24,091 nucleotides of DNA from positions 1 through 24,091 of the IMG/VR virus record IMGVR_UViG_3300030339_000236; one strand, given 5' to 3'. The notes under the pieces were generated by a model. The model made no database searches. It worked only from the letters and a program-made list of their open reading frames with translations, and was not told the origin of the DNA. Shown in pieces: positions 14,577 through 21,165 of this stretch. The first letter of the stretch is position 1, and every line of letters begins with the position of its first letter. This stretch comes from a virus. Both the position numbers and the translations under genes were made by a program.

Positions 14577-14620
14577 AGAATAATTAGTTGGTGCGAGTGT
14601 CAAAAATCCACTCACACCAA
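14577..14620 (-). promoter_or_regulatory. Hairpin and possible promoter in the nrdJ leader
   Basis: The 136-nt gap before nrdJ holds a 12-bp hairpin: TTGGTGYGAGTG and its complement at 14588-14599 and 14609-14620, with a 9-nt loop. The one non-Watson-Crick position is a G-U wobble in minus-strand RNA but a C-A mismatch on the plus strand, so the structure is selected in minus-strand RNA. It may terminate helicase transcription or control nrdJ. A TTGACA (14603-14598) with 15-nt spacing to TATTCT (14582-14577) overlaps the loop and could start nrdJ mRNA. The rest of the gap is AT-rich without other visible signals. Confidence 0.5.
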
Positions 14621-14683
14621 ACTATTTTTTTCGTTTATAACACTATTTTTTAACTTTTGATTTTTTTCTAAAGTACCTAATGA

Positions 14684-16078
14684 TTAATCGTTATCTTGGT
14701 CGACCTTACGATTTCTCTTAACGGCATTCCAATTATCCCTAACGACGTCCTGTAATCTCTCTTCTCCGGCTTTCATTCTTTCCTGACAATCTCTACCTTC
14801 AGGAGTGGCAGGGTCGAGAATTTTGATAGAACCATTTCCAGCATCAAAATAAGCAGGCCACGTCATACCATCTGCGCCGAAACGATTCTTAATAACGTGA
14901 ATACGAGCAGTTCCACATTGTTTATCTTCTTCACGTCTTGACAAACTTATTACAAAATCTCCAGTCATAATCTTACGATAAGAATCTGCAACATTATGAG
15001 CCTGAATAACTTCTTCTTCGTGTGCGCCACGATTTGCTTGTGAAGCTGACCAAATAGGAATTTGTAATTCTCCTGCGACAGCTCTAAGTTCTTCATATAC
15101 AGAACCGGCTTCACTATAAGAATTAGAATTTCGTTCTGCTACAGCGGGTCTTAACAAGTCGGCATAATCAACAACGACCATGTCAATCTTGTTGCCTGTC
15201 AACATTTGAATACGTTCCACATGCGTTTTAATTGTGTGCGAAGCAATTGTTTTAATTGGAAAATATTTAATAAATAACTTTCCTTCAATATCATCAATTT
15301 TTTGTTTTACTGCTTCGATATTTTTTCTAATATCTTGAAAATTAATACCTGTAAAACAACTATCATAACGAAGACCAACATAGTTTTCATTGAGTTCCAA
15401 TGTAACATGAAGGACATTTTTTCCCATTCTCATGGCCTCTGCGCCGAGACGTGTTAAAATCCAAGATTTGCCGGAACCTGCTGGCGCCACAACGAATCCA
15501 AGTTCACCTTTTGCCAAACCACCATCCAAGAGAATATCAATAGGCCCCCAATTGGTTTTAATTGTGTCACGACACATTTCAGACATACGTTTCTCAATAT
15601 CAATCAAGTATTCATGTCCTAAGTTTCGTTCCATGCCTGCCTTCAAAGCATTATCAACAACGGTTCTAATTTTATCAAATTCACCAAGTTTTAAATAATC
15701 AGCAGAAGAAATAATTGCATTCTTCATTTTTTGGTTTTTACAAAATTCCAAAAATTGTTCTTTTACAAAAGGCAAATCAATTGCGTCAACTTGGTTCTTA
15801 TAAACATTTTTGATTTGTTCTACGATTGAAACTTTCAATACGTCACTTCTTACCTTTTCAGCTTCTACTGCGAAGACTTGAAGAGTTGGAATGGATTTAT
15901 ATTTTAAAAAATAGTCCATTGTGGATTGAACAATCCACTTATTTGCGTCGGTTTCGAAGTAATCAGGAGTAAGAATGTCAAAAATACGTTCAACGAAAAA
16001 TTGGTCTGTTACCAATGATGCAATACATTTTGATTGAAACTCACTGCCGAATTTTTTTAGATTGTCTATGTCTTCCAT
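14684..16078 (-). CDS. Replicative DNA helicase, DnaB/T4 gp41-like
   Basis: A 464-aa hexameric helicase starting at ATG 16078 (MEDIDNLKKFG); an in-frame GTG at 16102 would add eight residues. Residues 1-150 form the helical N-terminal domain and about 175-464 the RecA-fold motor. Walker A is APAGSGKS (198-205), Walker B is MVVVDYADLL (300-309), a SASQANR segment (344-350) follows, and HVIKNRFGADG (394-404) carries the DnaB-type Arg-finger region. It unwinds DNA ahead of the phage polymerase, probably with a primase encoded elsewhere. The start has no Shine-Dalgarno site and CATAAT lies 9 nt upstream, like the leaderless starts elsewhere, though no good -35 is present. Confidence 0.9.
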   Translation of the reverse strand: MEDIDNLKKFGSEFQSKCIASLVTDQFFVERIFDILTPDYFETDANKWIVQSTMDYFLKYKSIPTLQVFAVEAEKVRSDVLKVSIVEQIKNVYKNQVDAIDLPFVKEQFLEFCKNQKMKNAIISSADYLKLGEFDKIRTVVDNALKAGMERNLGHEYLIDIEKRMSEMCRDTIKTNWGPIDILLDGGLAKGELGFVVAPAGSGKSWILTRLGAEAMRMGKNVLHVTLELNENYVGLRYDSCFTGINFQDIRKNIEAVKQKIDDIEGKLFIKYFPIKTIASHTIKTHVERIQMLTGNKIDMVVVDYADLLRPAVAERNSNSYSEAGSVYEELRAVAGELQIPIWSASQANRGAHEEEVIQAHNVADSYRKIMTGDFVISLSRREEDKQCGTARIHVIKNRFGADGMTWPAYFDAGNGSIKILDPATPEGRDCQERMKAGEERLQDVVRDNWNAVKRNRKVDQDND

Positions 16079-16092
16079 ATATTTTTTATTAT

Positions 16093-16147
16093 GTTGGTAC
16101 ACTACACCAAGTACCTCAATAGTAAACTTTTTATATCAGGTTTACTA
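16093..16147. promoter_or_regulatory. Divergent control region with two dyads
   Basis: The region between the divergent helicase and 16267 gene contains a perfect inverted repeat, TAGTAAAC (16120-16127) and GTTTACTA (16140-16147), with a 12-nt AT-rich spacer. A second, shorter dyad TTGGT/ACCAA lies at 16093-16109, next to CATAAT in front of the helicase start. On the plus strand TATAAT (16151-16156) directly follows the first repeat. Both dyads are placed like operators for the two divergent genes. Confidence 0.5.
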
Positions 16148-16169
16148 AATTATAATTTATTTTTTTTAG

Positions 16170-16277
16170 ATGAAAATAGTTTTCACACCTATGTATAAGC
16201 TTACGAAATTGGGTGTAGGCCCACTTAAGTTTAGTACAACAATAACAACTAAAAGAAAGATAAGATATGAGTTTTGA
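16170..16277 (+). CDS. Possible 35-aa leader or small protein
   Basis: An ATG at 16170 opens a frame of 35 codons (MKIVFTPMYKLTKLGVGP...) that ends inside the start of the next gene at 16277. The product would be basic at its C-terminus. There is no strong Shine-Dalgarno site, and it may be chance. It is listed because it fills the otherwise empty stretch before the 300-aa gene and overlaps its start codon, an arrangement that permits coupling. Confidence 0.25.
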   Translation: MKIVFTPMYKLTKLGVGPLKFSTTITTKRKIRYEF

Positions 16278-17169
16278 CCTTAACATAACAGTCAACGGTT
16301 CCCGTTGCAAACAATATTCCCACCAAGGAAAAATATTCATCGAAGCCAAACAAAGCTCGGAATACGTCATAGAAATAAAAAACAACCACTGGAAACGAGT
16401 TCTTATGGTAGGTTCTGTGGATGGATTAAATGTCTTAACAGGAAAAACAGCCAGTGAGAACGACACAGGATATATCATAGGTGCGTATTCAGCAGAAAAA
16501 ATCAAAGGATTCAGAGTATCAGATGATGAATGGGCATTATTCAAATTCGGATATAAATTCAATGGAAACACTTACGCCCAATCCAAAGAAGACGGTTCAG
16601 AAAAAAATTGTGGTGTGATTGGCGTAAGGCTCTTTTATGAAAAAGACCCAGTAGTTACATATTCAACTTGGAATTCTTCTTTTGCTGTAAGTTGTAGTTA
16701 TGCTGGTAACTTACAAACAAATTATATGTCAAACGTAAACTATCAGCCAAATAATCTTATATCACAAAATATGGATATGACAATGTACGCTTCAAACTGT
16801 ACAAAGGGCGGCGGACTTATTGGTGGACAATCTGCCACGTTAGGTTACAGTGGTAAAGAAAGAAGATTTACATCAAATTGTTCAACCATATCAACTCCGG
16901 CATCAGATGAATGTTTAGATTTTTCACAACTAGAGTATAGTAAAAGACCTGAGTTTAATATGGGTACAGAATTTGGTCGTAAAGAACATAGCAAGGTTCG
17001 TAATGTAGAATTTATTCGGGGATATATGGCCCAATCGTTTGATATTTACTACGCAAGTAGAGAAGCGTTAATTGCCATGGGAGTTCCGATTACAAATGAA
17101 CTTCAAATAAACTTGCCTCAAAGTTTTACTAACTCATATTGTACACCACCAAAAAATTGGGTAGGATAA
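16267..17169 (+). CDS. Conserved phage protein of unknown function (300 aa)
   Basis: A 300-aa soluble protein. Its N-terminal half has the stations SEYVIEIKNNHWKRVL (31-46), VGSVDGLNVLTGK (48-60), a YIIGAYSAEKIKGFR segment and GVIGVRLFYEK. I recognise this combination from widespread phage and bacterial proteins of unknown function. The second half (about 135-300) is Ser/Asn/Tyr-rich and has several cysteines. AAAGA about 12 nt upstream may act as ribosome binding site. It is the only long plus-strand gene of the right half, and it has its own terminator, so it is an independent transcription unit, possibly expressed at a different time from its neighbours. A minus-strand shadow frame over its start is not a gene. 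Confidence 0.8.
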   Translation: MSFDLNITVNGSRCKQYSHQGKIFIEAKQSSEYVIEIKNNHWKRVLMVGSVDGLNVLTGKTASENDTGYIIGAYSAEKIKGFRVSDDEWALFKFGYKFNGNTYAQSKEDGSEKNCGVIGVRLFYEKDPVVTYSTWNSSFAVSCSYAGNLQTNYMSNVNYQPNNLISQNMDMTMYASNCTKGGGLIGGQSATLGYSGKERRFTSNCSTISTPASDECLDFSQLEYSKRPEFNMGTEFGRKEHSKVRNVEFIRGYMAQSFDIYYASREALIAMGVPITNELQINLPQSFTNSYCTPPKNWVG

Positions 17170-17186
17170 TCATTGAAAATCAGAAA

Positions 17187-17225
17187 AGGCGTTGAAGAGA
17201 AATTTTCAACGTCTTTTTCTTTTAT
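17187..17225 (+). terminator. Intrinsic terminator after the 300-aa gene
   Basis: AGGCGTTGAA (17187-17196) pairs with TTCAACGTCT (17205-17214) over 10 bp with one G-U wobble that is valid only in plus-strand RNA. A T-rich tract follows to 17225. The structure overlaps the last codons and stop of the convergent minus-strand gene. Confidence 0.8.
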
Positions 17226-17427
17226 AAGTCAACTCGACTCTTTGCCAGTCGCCCGGTTCAATTTTTTGATATGCGGTAACATAATACTCTTCATAATCAT
17301 CATCAATTTTAGATATGACAGGTTTTATAATTGGAACGTTTTCTACTTTTTGTCGTCCTTCAAACTTCTCCATCCGTTTCTCTCCCTTTTTATCCGCATC
17401 AATCTTTTTTTGTGAAGTCCTCGACAT
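17206..17427 (-). CDS. Small charged protein (73 aa)
   Basis: The frame begins with TTG at 17451, but the ATG at 17427 (MSRTSQKKIDADKKG) is the likelier start. The product is strongly charged: a basic N-terminal half, then PIIKPVISKIDDDYEEYYVTAYQ and a basic end (TYKRKRR). No domain is recognised. It overlaps the preceding 44-aa gene by 29 nt, and its 3' end overlaps the terminator of the convergent gene. It is the last gene of the operon running leftward from the recA region. Confidence 0.6.
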   Translation of the reverse strand: MSRTSQKKIDADKKGEKRMEKFEGRQKVENVPIIKPVISKIDDDYEEYYVTAYQKIEPGDWQRVELTYKRKRR

Positions 17428-17533
17428 GAAAATTATCCATTTCTTTATCAATTATTTTTAACCACAACTTTAACCATCCATTCGTAACAAATGGTTTATT
17501 TTTTACTTTTCTCTTTTTTGGTAGTGGCTTCAT
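17399..17533 (-). CDS. Very small basic protein (44 aa)
   Basis: This frame starts one base after the stop of the YopX-like gene (TGA-T-ATG) and runs 44 codons to TGA at 17399. The product begins MKPLPKKRKVKNKPFVTNGW, has a Trp/Leu-rich middle (WLKLWLKIIDKE) and an acidic-to-basic end. The tight spacing to its neighbour and plausible composition support a real gene, though it overlaps the next one by 29 nt. A basic PKKRKV string resembles a eukaryotic nuclear import signal but is probably just a basic nucleic-acid-binding tail. Confidence 0.5.
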   Translation of the reverse strand: MKPLPKKRKVKNKPFVTNGWLKLWLKIIDKEMDNFHVEDFTKKD

Positions 17534-17534
17534 A

Positions 17535-17936
17535 TCAAAAATTCATTTCTTTAAGATGTGGAGTTTCAAAAATATTCCCAATCACTTCCATATCACCAAT
17601 CATCATATAAGCCAATTCATCGTCTGTTTCGTCGTCCCAACAACAGACATACATTGACGCAAAAAATTCAACGATACCTATTCTTCCTCTATAGTTTAAA
17701 ATGTCACCCTCGTATATTTCTTTTCCATTTTTATCATGTGCGGTAGTGTACTGTTGAATTATAGGCGGTTCTGAACAATCGAATGGGGATTCCCATGCTG
17801 GAGATTTCCAATCTTTGCCATAATTTTCATATATTTCGCCATTTAATCCAATCAAAAATCTATCATCAGAATAAATGATATTTTTATCACCATTTTGAGC
17901 GGTATAACAAATTCTAAATTTTAATTCTTTACTCAT
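17535..17936 (-). CDS. YopX-family phage protein
   Basis: A 133-aa protein of the YopX type, common in phages and prophages and of unknown function. The signatures are the YTTAHDKNGKEIYEGDIL segment (about 63-80) followed by a beta-rich core (GRIGIVEFF), and the C-terminal MEVIGNIFETPHL (about 116-128). The start codon overlaps the stop of the upstream 58-aa gene (ATGA), and its own stop is one base from the next ATG, so it is embedded in a tight run of small genes. YopX proteins form oligomeric assemblies, but no cellular role has been fixed. Confidence 0.85.
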   Translation of the reverse strand: MSKELKFRICYTAQNGDKNIIYSDDRFLIGLNGEIYENYGKDWKSPAWESPFDCSEPPIIQQYTTAHDKNGKEIYEGDILNYRGRIGIVEFFASMYVCCWDDETDDELAYMMIGDMEVIGNIFETPHLKEMNF

Positions 17937-18109
17937 TTATTTGAAATTTTAATAGACGGGGTTTCATACATTTCACTTAACAATCTCGTAAGATTATCAA
18001 ACGCATAATACAATTCGTCCAAATCTTCCTTAGATGCACCTAAAACCGCTTCTGCGTTAGATTCCTTTATTATTTGATTAAACTTTTTTCTTGTTAATGT
18101 TTTTTTCAT
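17933..18109 (-). CDS. Small helical protein (58 aa)
   Basis: ATG at 18109 preceded by a clear Shine-Dalgarno (AAGGG, 7-11 nt upstream) opens a 58-codon frame ending at TGA 17933-17935, which overlaps the next ATG (ATGA). The product MKKTLTRKKFNQIIKESNAE... has a basic N-terminus and two likely helices (about 8-22 and 26-48) with acidic faces. No family is recognised. The good ribosome binding site, the coupling on both sides and the position directly after the exonuclease gene make it a convincing gene. Confidence 0.7.
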   Translation of the reverse strand: MKKTLTRKKFNQIIKESNAEAVLGASKEDLDELYYAFDNLTRLLSEMYETPSIKISNK

Positions 18110-18110
18110 A

Positions 18111-19163
18111 TTAATCCCTTACAAAGTTGTTTAGTTTACTAAAACACTCATTCATCCAGTTTGGTAGATTGTAAATGGTATTGGTCAGATTATCAGAAGA
18201 CATCTGTTTCATCAACTCAAATCGGTTAAGTTTTGGAATAGGTTGTTCTATAACTTCTTTGACATGTAATTGGGCCATAGTAGTTAACGCAGTATCAGTT
18301 AACTGCATCAATGCGTAGTTTCTCTCCACATCGTTCCAATTTTCAACAATCGTATCGTAAATCTTCAATTTACCGCTGTTTTGGATTGCGTGTTCCTTCA
18401 ATACAGGCAATTCTATCCTTTCACCAGTCAACATAGGGAACGCCTTAATAATGGTCTTTAAACCGCAACCACGAATGCCAGGCACGTTATCTGACACATC
18501 ACCGTCAAGAGTTCTATAATACACGAAATTTTTGGAACTAACTCCATATTCATTTAAAACGTCTTGTGGCCCATACAATCTTTTCTTTGTCGGACTCCAG
18601 ACCTTTACATGGTCATTTACGATTTGTAAAAAGTCCTTGTCGGCCGACATTATGGTTGAGTTCCAGTCTTTGAAAGTGTCCAAAGCAAGGTGGGCGATAG
18701 TATCGTCGGCTTCTACATTTTCAAGAGCCAACATATTTACAGGCAAACTTTGAAGATAGGCTACCAATCTTTGAAGTTGTTTCTGCATCGAGATATCTTC
18801 ATCTGTAAGATTCTCTTCATAAATTCTATTCAATCGAATCTTTGTCCGTCGATGAGCTTTATACTCTGGATAAATTTTTCTCCGTTTGAATGACCCTCCA
18901 TGACCGTCAAAAACAATAACACATCTATCAGGTTGATATTGTTTTATTGCGTATCCAACACTCTTTAGAAATCCAGATATTCCTCCTGTATGAAGTCCGT
19001 CTTGATTGAGCGTCGGGATAGCACAAAATGCACGCAAATACGTATTAAATCCATCAATTATTAATACCTCTTTTTTGGTGACGGCATTAATTCCATTTTC
19101 TTGGGCAGCCTTCTTTTCTGCCTTCAAATTTTCCCAAATTGAAAATACATCACTCATACGCAT
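18111..19163 (-). CDS. FEN/PIN-type 5'-3' exonuclease, phage RNase H-like
   Basis: A 350-aa structure-specific 5' nuclease, the T4 RNase H/T5 exonuclease type that removes RNA primers and flaps from lagging-strand fragments. Acidic residues for two metal ions are in place: Asp37 (IIDGFN), Asp86 (VFDG), Glu151, Asp153 and Asp154 (VEADD), Asp175 and Asp177 (SADKD), and Asp222 and Asp225. The basic YPEYKAHRR segment (98-106) and the helix-three-turn-helix DNVPGIRGCGLKTI (225-238) bind DNA. About 30 extra residues precede the core. The ATG overlaps the stop of the 73-aa gene (TAATG), so translation is coupled. It would cooperate with the helicase and SSB of this window. Confidence 0.92.
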   Translation of the reverse strand: MRMSDVFSIWENLKAEKKAAQENGINAVTKKEVLIIDGFNTYLRAFCAIPTLNQDGLHTGGISGFLKSVGYAIKQYQPDRCVIVFDGHGGSFKRRKIYPEYKAHRRTKIRLNRIYEENLTDEDISMQKQLQRLVAYLQSLPVNMLALENVEADDTIAHLALDTFKDWNSTIMSADKDFLQIVNDHVKVWSPTKKRLYGPQDVLNEYGVSSKNFVYYRTLDGDVSDNVPGIRGCGLKTIIKAFPMLTGERIELPVLKEHAIQNSGKLKIYDTIVENWNDVERNYALMQLTDTALTTMAQLHVKEVIEQPIPKLNRFELMKQMSSDNLTNTIYNLPNWMNECFSKLNNFVRD

Positions 19164-19384
19164 TAAACATCATATTCAACGAATATATATTTTCGTGTCA
19201 ATTGGCCATCATCACTTAAAATGACCGATACGTTATTAAGGTCATAAGATTTTTCATTATACTGAATAGAATTATCGATAGTGGCTGGAAAAAAATCTTC
19301 TTTTAATTCAATTTCCTTAACAAGTTCCTTGGTTGGACGACAACTATTTGGTTCTGATTTTCTTAAACTAAACACTACTCTCAT
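19163..19384 (-). CDS. Small protein of unknown function (73 aa)
   Basis: The ATG at 19384 is preceded by a strong AAGGAG Shine-Dalgarno with 8-nt spacing, the best in the window. The 73-aa product has an N-terminal strand (MRVVFSLRK), an acidic helix (TKELVKEIELKEDFF), and likely strands near the end (VSVILSDDG, KYIFVEYDV). No family is recognised. It overlaps the end of the HNH gene by 17 nt and couples to the exonuclease gene by a TAATG overlap. The strong ribosome site may keep this and the exonuclease expressed independently of the inserted homing endonuclease. Confidence 0.65.
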   Translation of the reverse strand: MRVVFSLRKSEPNSCRPTKELVKEIELKEDFFPATIDNSIQYNEKSYDLNNVSVILSDDGQLTRKYIFVEYDV

Positions 19385-19892
19385 ATTTATATCTCCTTAT
19401 TGGTTTTGTAAATTTATAGAATATTTTATAATCTATATTTCGTTTCATTTGATTACACATCGGACAACAAACTACACAATTTTCTTTTGTATATCCAAGT
19501 GTATTATCTTTCCTATCTAAATTATATGGCGCATTTGTTTTATAACTATACTTTTCCCATCTTATGTCATTTTCACAATAATGACATCGTTTTATTTTTA
19601 AGAATTGTAAAAATTCATCAAATGTCAATTTACATTGTTTCTTTGAACGTCTTGAAATGTATTTAATACTTGCAAATAAATGATAATATGGTTTCTTTCT
19701 AACTCTATCACGATGTAAACATCCACAACTTTTTGTACGATTATGAACTAATGACCTACAAATTACATCTGTAATATTGCCACAATCACACTTACATCGC
19801 CATACAGGTTGATTATGCCCATCATTCTTCAATCTTGAAATAACTTTCAATCTACCAAATCGTTTATTTTTAAGATTGATAAGTGCGCCCAT
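19368..19892 (-). CDS. HNH homing endonuclease with Cys-rich N-terminal module
   Basis: About 174 aa from ATG 19892 (MGALINLKNKRFGRLKV), which lies one base after the recA stop; the frame is open further upstream but only inside recA. The N-terminal part has the CKCDCG and SCGCL cysteine clusters with RFGRL typical of phage homing endonucleases. The HNH nuclease follows with CHYCENDI, YNLDRKD (Asn/Asp core) and CVVCCPMCNQMK, including metal-binding cysteine pairs. Free-standing HNH genes next to recA/uvsX spread by cutting phages that lack them. Insertion here leaves both flanking genes intact. It probably uses no own promoter; none is visible. Confidence 0.88.
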   Translation of the reverse strand: MGALINLKNKRFGRLKVISRLKNDGHNQPVWRCKCDCGNITDVICRSLVHNRTKSCGCLHRDRVRKKPYYHLFASIKYISRRSKKQCKLTFDEFLQFLKIKRCHYCENDIRWEKYSYKTNAPYNLDRKDNTLGYTKENCVVCCPMCNQMKRNIDYKIFYKFTKPIRRYKYESSV

Positions 19893-19893
19893 A

Positions 19894-21051
19894 TTATTCG
19901 TCCTCAACAGTGGCTTCTTCTGATTCCAATCCTTCAATAATTTCACTATTGGCGGGTCTGTATTTCATAATATAATCGGTGGCAATCACATCATAAATCG
20001 CATCTTTAAAAGGTTGTTCAGCATGAATCTTATCAAGAAATTCCCGTGTAGAAAGTTTGATAGTTTCATTTGGAAGTTTAATGGAATATTTATCACCATC
20101 TTTTCTAGCAAAACCATTGTCTTTCAAAAATTCTAACCAACTGGTCAAGTCTTGAATACCACTATCATAGTGAATTTCAAACATTCCTGTTCTATGTGGC
20201 GGCCCCATACGATTCTTTGTAACAACAACTTTACATTTATTACCAATAATCTTTTGGCCTGCTCCTTTCAACTTACCCATGTTGCTCAAACGAAGTCTTA
20301 CAGAAGCGGCAAATGCCATGGCCTTACCACCAGGAACAATCCATTTGTCTTGATGACCAACAGCAGCCAAATTCATACGAAGTTGATTTACGAAAACAAC
20401 AAGAATTCTCTGTTGTCCAATCAATCCTGTAATCTTACGACAAGCCTTACTGATAATAATAGACTTAGATGTGTTGTAACCATCCTTACCATGTTCAGAC
20501 TCCATTTCAACTTCACTTGAAGCTTGTGAAAGAGAATCAACAACGATTGTTACCAATTGTTTCTTGTCATGTTTTCTTACGATGCCAATTACTTCTTCAA
20601 TTTTAGCGAAAATTGATTCGACCGTGTAAAGAGGAATGTAACCCAAATCTTTAATATTCAAACCAATAGATTCCCAGAATTGTGGAGCAGCAGCATTTTC
20701 AGTATCGATAAGTACACCATAACCTCCCATTTTCTGGGTTTCGGCTAAGATATGCGCACAAATCAAACTCTTGCCAGCGGCTTCTTGTGAACTTAGTTCA
20801 ACAATTCTACCAACAGGCAGTCCACCATTTTTTCGATTTGAAATTGCCAAATCCAAAAGAGTTGACCCTGTTGAAATCCAATCCGTAACCATAGACGGGT
20901 CTTCTTCTTCATCCAAAAAATAAGCAACTTTACTACCATCCGAAGAAGCTTTATTTAATGCTTTATGAACCAATTCAGCCAGTTCACTACGTTCAATTTT
21001 TTGAACTTTAGTAACTTCACCTTCGACGTGTGTAGATTTTCCTTTTGCCAT
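19894..21051 (-). CDS. RecA/UvsX-family recombinase
   Basis: A 385-aa strand-exchange recombinase. Walker A lies in VELSSQEAAGKS (84-95), Walker B in LVTIVVDSLSQ (166-176), and the L2/MAW-type region in VFVNQLR, then WIVPGGKAMAFAASVRLRL (237-255). The C-terminus is acidic (EGLESEEATVEDE), as in RecA. The first Gly of the P-loop is replaced by Ser88 (SQEAAGKS), an unusual variant. Phage recombinases of this type drive recombination-dependent replication and repair with SSB and helicase. A TTGACA promoter and dyad precede the ATG without a Shine-Dalgarno site. The HNH homing endonuclease follows immediately. Confidence 0.93.
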   Translation of the reverse strand: MAKGKSTHVEGEVTKVQKIERSELAELVHKALNKASSDGSKVAYFLDEEEDPSMVTDWISTGSTLLDLAISNRKNGGLPVGRIVELSSQEAAGKSLICAHILAETQKMGGYGVLIDTENAAAPQFWESIGLNIKDLGYIPLYTVESIFAKIEEVIGIVRKHDKKQLVTIVVDSLSQASSEVEMESEHGKDGYNTSKSIIISKACRKITGLIGQQRILVVFVNQLRMNLAAVGHQDKWIVPGGKAMAFAASVRLRLSNMGKLKGAGQKIIGNKCKVVVTKNRMGPPHRTGMFEIHYDSGIQDLTSWLEFLKDNGFARKDGDKYSIKLPNETIKLSTREFLDKIHAEQPFKDAIYDVIATDYIMKYRPANSEIIEGLESEEATVEDE

Positions 21052-21057
21052 ATATTA

Positions 21058-21092
21058 TTGTTTAAGTTTAACTGACATAGTAATTATGTCAA
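21058..21092 (-). promoter_or_regulatory. Promoter and dyad upstream of recA
   Basis: On the minus strand TTGACA (21092-21087), a 16-nt spacer and TAAACT (21070-21065) precede the recA ATG by 13 nt, predicting a leader of about 7 nt without a ribosome binding site. A perfect 7-bp dyad TGACATA/TATGTCA (21073-21079 and 21085-21091) overlaps the -35 box and spacer, the usual place for a repressor site. Confidence 0.5.
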
Positions 21093-21100
21093 TTTTTTAT

Positions 21101-21142
21101 ATTAAAAAGAATGGTGATGAGACTTATAATCCCACCACCATT
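21101..21142 (-). terminator. Intrinsic terminator of the ssb gene
   Basis: On the minus strand AATGGTGGTGGG (21142-21131) pairs with CTCATCACCATT (21121-21110) over 12 bp including two G-U wobbles, then CTTTTTAAT follows. The wobbles become A-C mismatches on the plus strand, which shows that the structure works in minus-strand RNA. It separates ssb from the recA promoter. Confidence 0.8.
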
Positions 21143-21165
21143 TTGTAATTTTTTATTTATTCAAC

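Noticed and set aside
14548-14683. Cobalamin riboswitch before the B12-dependent nrdJ
   Set aside because: The 136-nt gap is too short and contains only one simple hairpin; no B12-box or multi-helix arrangement is visible.
16079-16102. GTG start of the helicase at 16102
   Set aside because: It has no Shine-Dalgarno site and the extra residues are not like the family N-terminus; ATG 16078 is preferred, though not proven.
16131-16571. 146-aa minus-strand frame over the divergent region and the start of the 300-aa gene
   Set aside because: It is antisense to a recognisable conserved protein and runs through the inverted repeats; composition is unlike a real gene.
17510-17533. True nuclear localisation signal (PKKRKV)
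   Set aside because: A six-residue basic string is expected by chance in a Lys-rich phage protein, and everything else in the window is bacterial-phage type.
19375-19396. TATAAATA (T4 late promoter motif) before the 73-aa gene at 19384
   Set aside because: It overlaps the strong AAGGAG ribosome site and the ATG, so transcription from it would begin inside the gene. The same octamer occurs at 10263-10270 and 11131-11138 on the plus strand with no plus-strand gene after it. No T4-type late promoter set is supported.
20152-20520. 122-aa plus-strand frame inside recA
   Set aside because: It is antisense to a clearly conserved recA, has no ribosome site and codes for no recognisable protein.
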